A stretch of 64,000 nt of DNA, from contig NZ_PVTI01000004.1 in the NCBI RefSeq assembly GCF_003002895.1, forward strand, positions 1 to 64,000, in the 5' to 3' direction. Each line of letters begins with the position of its first letter. The first letter of the stretch is position 1. Source of the DNA: Knoellia remsis (GTDB lineage: Bacteria > Actinomycetota > Actinomycetes > Actinomycetales > Dermatophilaceae). The notes below the pieces were generated by a model that saw nothing but the letters and a program-made list of their open reading frames with translations, was not told the origin of the DNA and searched no databases. Positions 61,710-64,000 of this stretch are shown here, piece after piece. The position numbers and the translations under genes are program-made.

Positions 61710-63857
61710 TCAGGCGTCGATGCGCTCGCGGTCGAGGTCGGCCGAGCCGCGCACGATGAAGTCGCGGCGGGGAGCGACGTCGTTGCCCATGAGCAGCTCG
61801 AAGATCTCCTCGGCCCGCTCGGCGTCCGCGAGGGTGACCTTGCGCAGGGTGCGGTGGCGCGGGTCCATCGTCGTCTCGGCGAGCTGGTCGGCGTCCATCT
61901 CTCCGAGGCCCTTGTAGCGCTGCATCGGCTGCTTGATGGTCCTGCCCTTCTTGGTCAGGGCGGCGACGGTCTTGCGCATCTCGGGCTCGGAGTACGTGTA
62001 GATGAGCTCACCCTTGCGCGACCCGGCGCCCGAGACCTCGATGCGGTGCAGCGGCGGCACCGCGGCATACACCTTGCCCGCCTCGACGAGCGGGCGCATG
62101 TAACGGAAGAACAGCGTGAGCAGCAGGGTGCGGATGTGCGCGCCGTCGACGTCAGCGTCGGTCATGATGATGACCTTGCCGTAGCGGGTGGCGTCGAGGT
62201 CGAACGTGCGCCCCGACCCGGCCCCGATGACTTGGATGATCGCGGCACACTCGGCGTTGCCGAGCATGTCGGTGAGCGAGGCCTTCTGGACGTTGAGGAT
62301 CTTGCCGCGGATCGGCAGCAGCGCCTGGACGTCGGAGTCGCGGGCGAGCTTGGCCGTGCCGAGCGCGCTGTCACCCTCGACGATGAAGAGCTCGGTGCGC
62401 TCGACGTCGTTGCTGCGGCAGTCGGCGAGCTTCGCGGGGAGCGAGGACGTCTCGAGCGCGTTCTTCTTGCGCTGGGTCTCCTTGTGCAGCCGCGCACTGA
62501 TGCGCGACTTCATCTCCGCGGTGACCTTCTCGAGGACGAGGGCGGCCTGCTGCTTCTCGCCGCGCTTGGTCGAGGTGAGCCGTGCGGTCAGCTCCCGCTC
62601 GACGACGCGGGCGACGATGGCGCGCACGGCGTTGGTGCCGAGCACCTCCTTGGTCTGCCCCTCGAACTGCGGCTCGGCGAGCCGGACCGTGACGACGGCC
62701 GTGAGGCCGGCGAGGATGTCGTCCTTCTCGACCTTGTCGCTGCCGACCTTGAGGCGGCGGGCGTTGACCTCGAGCTGCTTCTTGAAGACCTTGAGCAGCG
62801 CCTGCTCGAAGCCGGCGAGGTGGGTGCCGCCCTTGGGCGTGGCGATAATGTTGACGAAGGAGCGGACCTTGGACTCGTAGCCGGTGCCCCACCGCAGCGC
62901 GATGTCGACCTCGCACTCGCGCTCGACCTCCTGCGGGGTCATGTGCCCCTTGGCGTCGAGGACGGGCACGGTCTCGGTGAAGCTGCCGCTGCCCTGCAGG
63001 CGCCACACGTCGGTCACCGACGGGTCGGGGGCGAGGAACTCCACGAACTCGCTGATGCCGCCGTCGTGGACGAACACCTCCTCGTGCGGCCCGTTCTCCC
63101 CCGCGGTCCCGGGCAGGCCACGCTCGTCGCGGATGACGAGGGTGAGTCCCGGCACGAGGAAGGACGTCTGGCGGGCGCGCTGGACCAGCCCGTCGTAGTC
63201 GAACTCGGCGTCCTTGAGGAAGATCTGCGGATCGGCCCAGTAGCGGATGCGCGAACCGGTCGCGCCGCGCTTGGCCTTGCCGATGACGGCGAGCTCGGAG
63301 GAGCGCTCATAGGGCGTGAACTCGTGGTCGGGGCTCTTGTCGTCGCTCGCGACGTCGGGGAAGTAGCCGGGCTCCCCGCGCCGGAAGCTCATCGCATAGG
63401 TCTTGCCGCCGCGGTCGACCTCGACGTCGAGACGGGCCGAGAGGGCGTTGACGACGGAGGCCCCGACGCCATGGAGGCCACCGGACGCGGTGTAGGAGCC
63501 GCCACCGAACTTGCCGCCGGCGTGCAGCTTGGTGAAGACGACCTCGACACCGGTGAGCCCGGTCCGCGGCTCGATGTCGACGGGGATGCCCCGGGCCTGG
63601 TCGCGCACCTCGACCGAGCCGTCCTTGTGCAGGATGACCTCGATCCGGTCGCCGAAGCCGCCGAGCGCCTCGTCGACGGCGTTGTCGATGATCTCCCAGA
63701 GGCAGTGCATGAGCCCGCGGCTGTCGGTGGAACCGATGTACATGCCCGGCCGCTTGCGGACCGCCTCGAGCCCCTCAAGGACCTGGAGGTGGTGCGCGCT
63801 GTAGTCGGACGAGGACTTGCTCGTCGCGGCCTTCTTGGCCGTGGACGTGGGGCTCAT
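61710..63857 (-). CDS. parE: DNA topoisomerase IV subunit B
   Basis: ParE is the ATPase subunit of topoisomerase IV. The protein has 715 aa. The GHKL ATP-binding site has WEIIDNAVDEALGG (Asn), DQARGIPVDIEP and GGLHGVGASVVNALS. The TOPRIM domain has FIVEGDSALGTAK near 493 (ALGTA in place of the GyrB AGGSA) and DADVDGAHI near 567. The C-terminus has QRYKGLGEMDADQLAETTMDP. The sequence favours ParE over GyrB. An AGGAA site lies five nt before the ATG at 63857. Its 143-bp upstream region holds two GTATGCCG octamers and no clear promoter. Confidence 0.93.
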   Translation of the reverse strand: MSPTSTAKKAATSKSSSDYSAHHLQVLEGLEAVRKRPGMYIGSTDSRGLMHCLWEIIDNAVDEALGGFGDRIEVILHKDGSVEVRDQARGIPVDIEPRTGLTGVEVVFTKLHAGGKFGGGSYTASGGLHGVGASVVNALSARLDVEVDRGGKTYAMSFRRGEPGYFPDVASDDKSPDHEFTPYERSSELAVIGKAKRGATGSRIRYWADPQIFLKDAEFDYDGLVQRARQTSFLVPGLTLVIRDERGLPGTAGENGPHEEVFVHDGGISEFVEFLAPDPSVTDVWRLQGSGSFTETVPVLDAKGHMTPQEVERECEVDIALRWGTGYESKVRSFVNIIATPKGGTHLAGFEQALLKVFKKQLEVNARRLKVGSDKVEKDDILAGLTAVVTVRLAEPQFEGQTKEVLGTNAVRAIVARVVERELTARLTSTKRGEKQQAALVLEKVTAEMKSRISARLHKETQRKKNALETSSLPAKLADCRSNDVERTELFIVEGDSALGTAKLARDSDVQALLPIRGKILNVQKASLTDMLGNAECAAIIQVIGAGSGRTFDLDATRYGKVIIMTDADVDGAHIRTLLLTLFFRYMRPLVEAGKVYAAVPPLHRIEVSGAGSRKGELIYTYSEPEMRKTVAALTKKGRTIKQPMQRYKGLGEMDADQLAETTMDPRHRTLRKVTLADAERAEEIFELLMGNDVAPRRDFIVRGSADLDRERIDA

Positions 63858-64000
63858 GCGTTCCTATCGATCGTGGTGGCGTGCGACATCGTCGTATGCC
63901 GGCCGCGCGCCTGTCGTGCGTCGTCCTCAGGCTACGTCCGGGCACGGACGCACCCGGGCAGCGGCACGCTGACGGGGGCGGACGGCATACGTCCCGAAGT

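Overview
The window is chromosomal DNA from a high-G+C actinobacterium. It carries SepH, DUF4193, DUF3710, DUF3159 and DUF5998 family proteins, a NirA-type sulfite reductase, an actinobacterial ferrochelatase with C-terminal cysteines, and a ParC/ParE topoisomerase IV separate from gyrase. Together with many GTG starts and ATGA/GTGA overlaps this suggests Micrococcales, perhaps an Intrasporangiaceae relative; the family is inferred, not proven. I found no tRNA, rRNA, CRISPR array, transposase, prophage or plasmid gene.

Layout: (1) 0-5.1 kb: a truncated 44-bp tandem repeat, a MurA-like enzyme fused to an Xre-type HTH, a small PD-(D/E)XK-like protein framed by two arrays of a 19-bp repeat, and dxs. 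(2) 5.2-11.8 kb: assimilatory sulfate reduction as one overlapping operon, sir-cysH-cysD-cysN-siroheme synthase. (3) 11.9-16.2 kb: a complete LpqY/SugABC-like disaccharide importer with its ATPase. (4) 16.3-17.9 kb: a ParB-like protein and a metallophosphoesterase. (5) 18.0-24.6 kb: an amylo-glucosidase-like enzyme divergent from a LacI regulator and a sugar importer that has no ATPase. (6) 24.8-30.0 kb: a DinB-like protein, an AAA+/VWA pair and a secreted SGNH hydrolase. (7) 30.1-46.6 kb: aconitase, an MHS transporter, a TRAM RNA methyltransferase, a KimA-like potassium transporter divergent from two RCK proteins, then DUF3159/OB-fold/DUF3710/dut/DUF4193, inositol phosphatase, ferrochelatase and sepH. 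(8) 47.0-52.9 kb: thymidine kinase, alkaline-phosphatase-like protein, DUF5998, a GNAT/acyl-CoA synthetase fusion and a nitroreductase. (9) 52.9-63.9 kb: parC and parE flanking an aglEFG-like alpha-glucoside importer, its LacI regulator and an amino-acid permease.

The genes join up in several ways. Siroheme made by the last gene of the sulfur operon is the cofactor of its first gene. Three carbohydrate importers share one visible ATPase, and two are linked to LacI regulators with matching operator-like palindromes. The KimA-like transporter and the RCK proteins form a potassium module with promoters back to back.

The most unusual content is non-coding. Two arrays of degenerate 19-bp units run forward and then inverted in nearly exact phase; one starts in the murA-like stop codon and the other ends in the dxs stop codon. 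An octamer, GTATGCCG/CGGCATAC, occurs about 60 times, roughly 25-fold over chance, and brings rare ATA and TAT codons into genes. A set of long, near-perfect hairpins sits mainly between convergent genes and includes related members. Many genes have a TANNNT or CACGAT box 6-8 nt before the start codon, which fits leaderless transcription.
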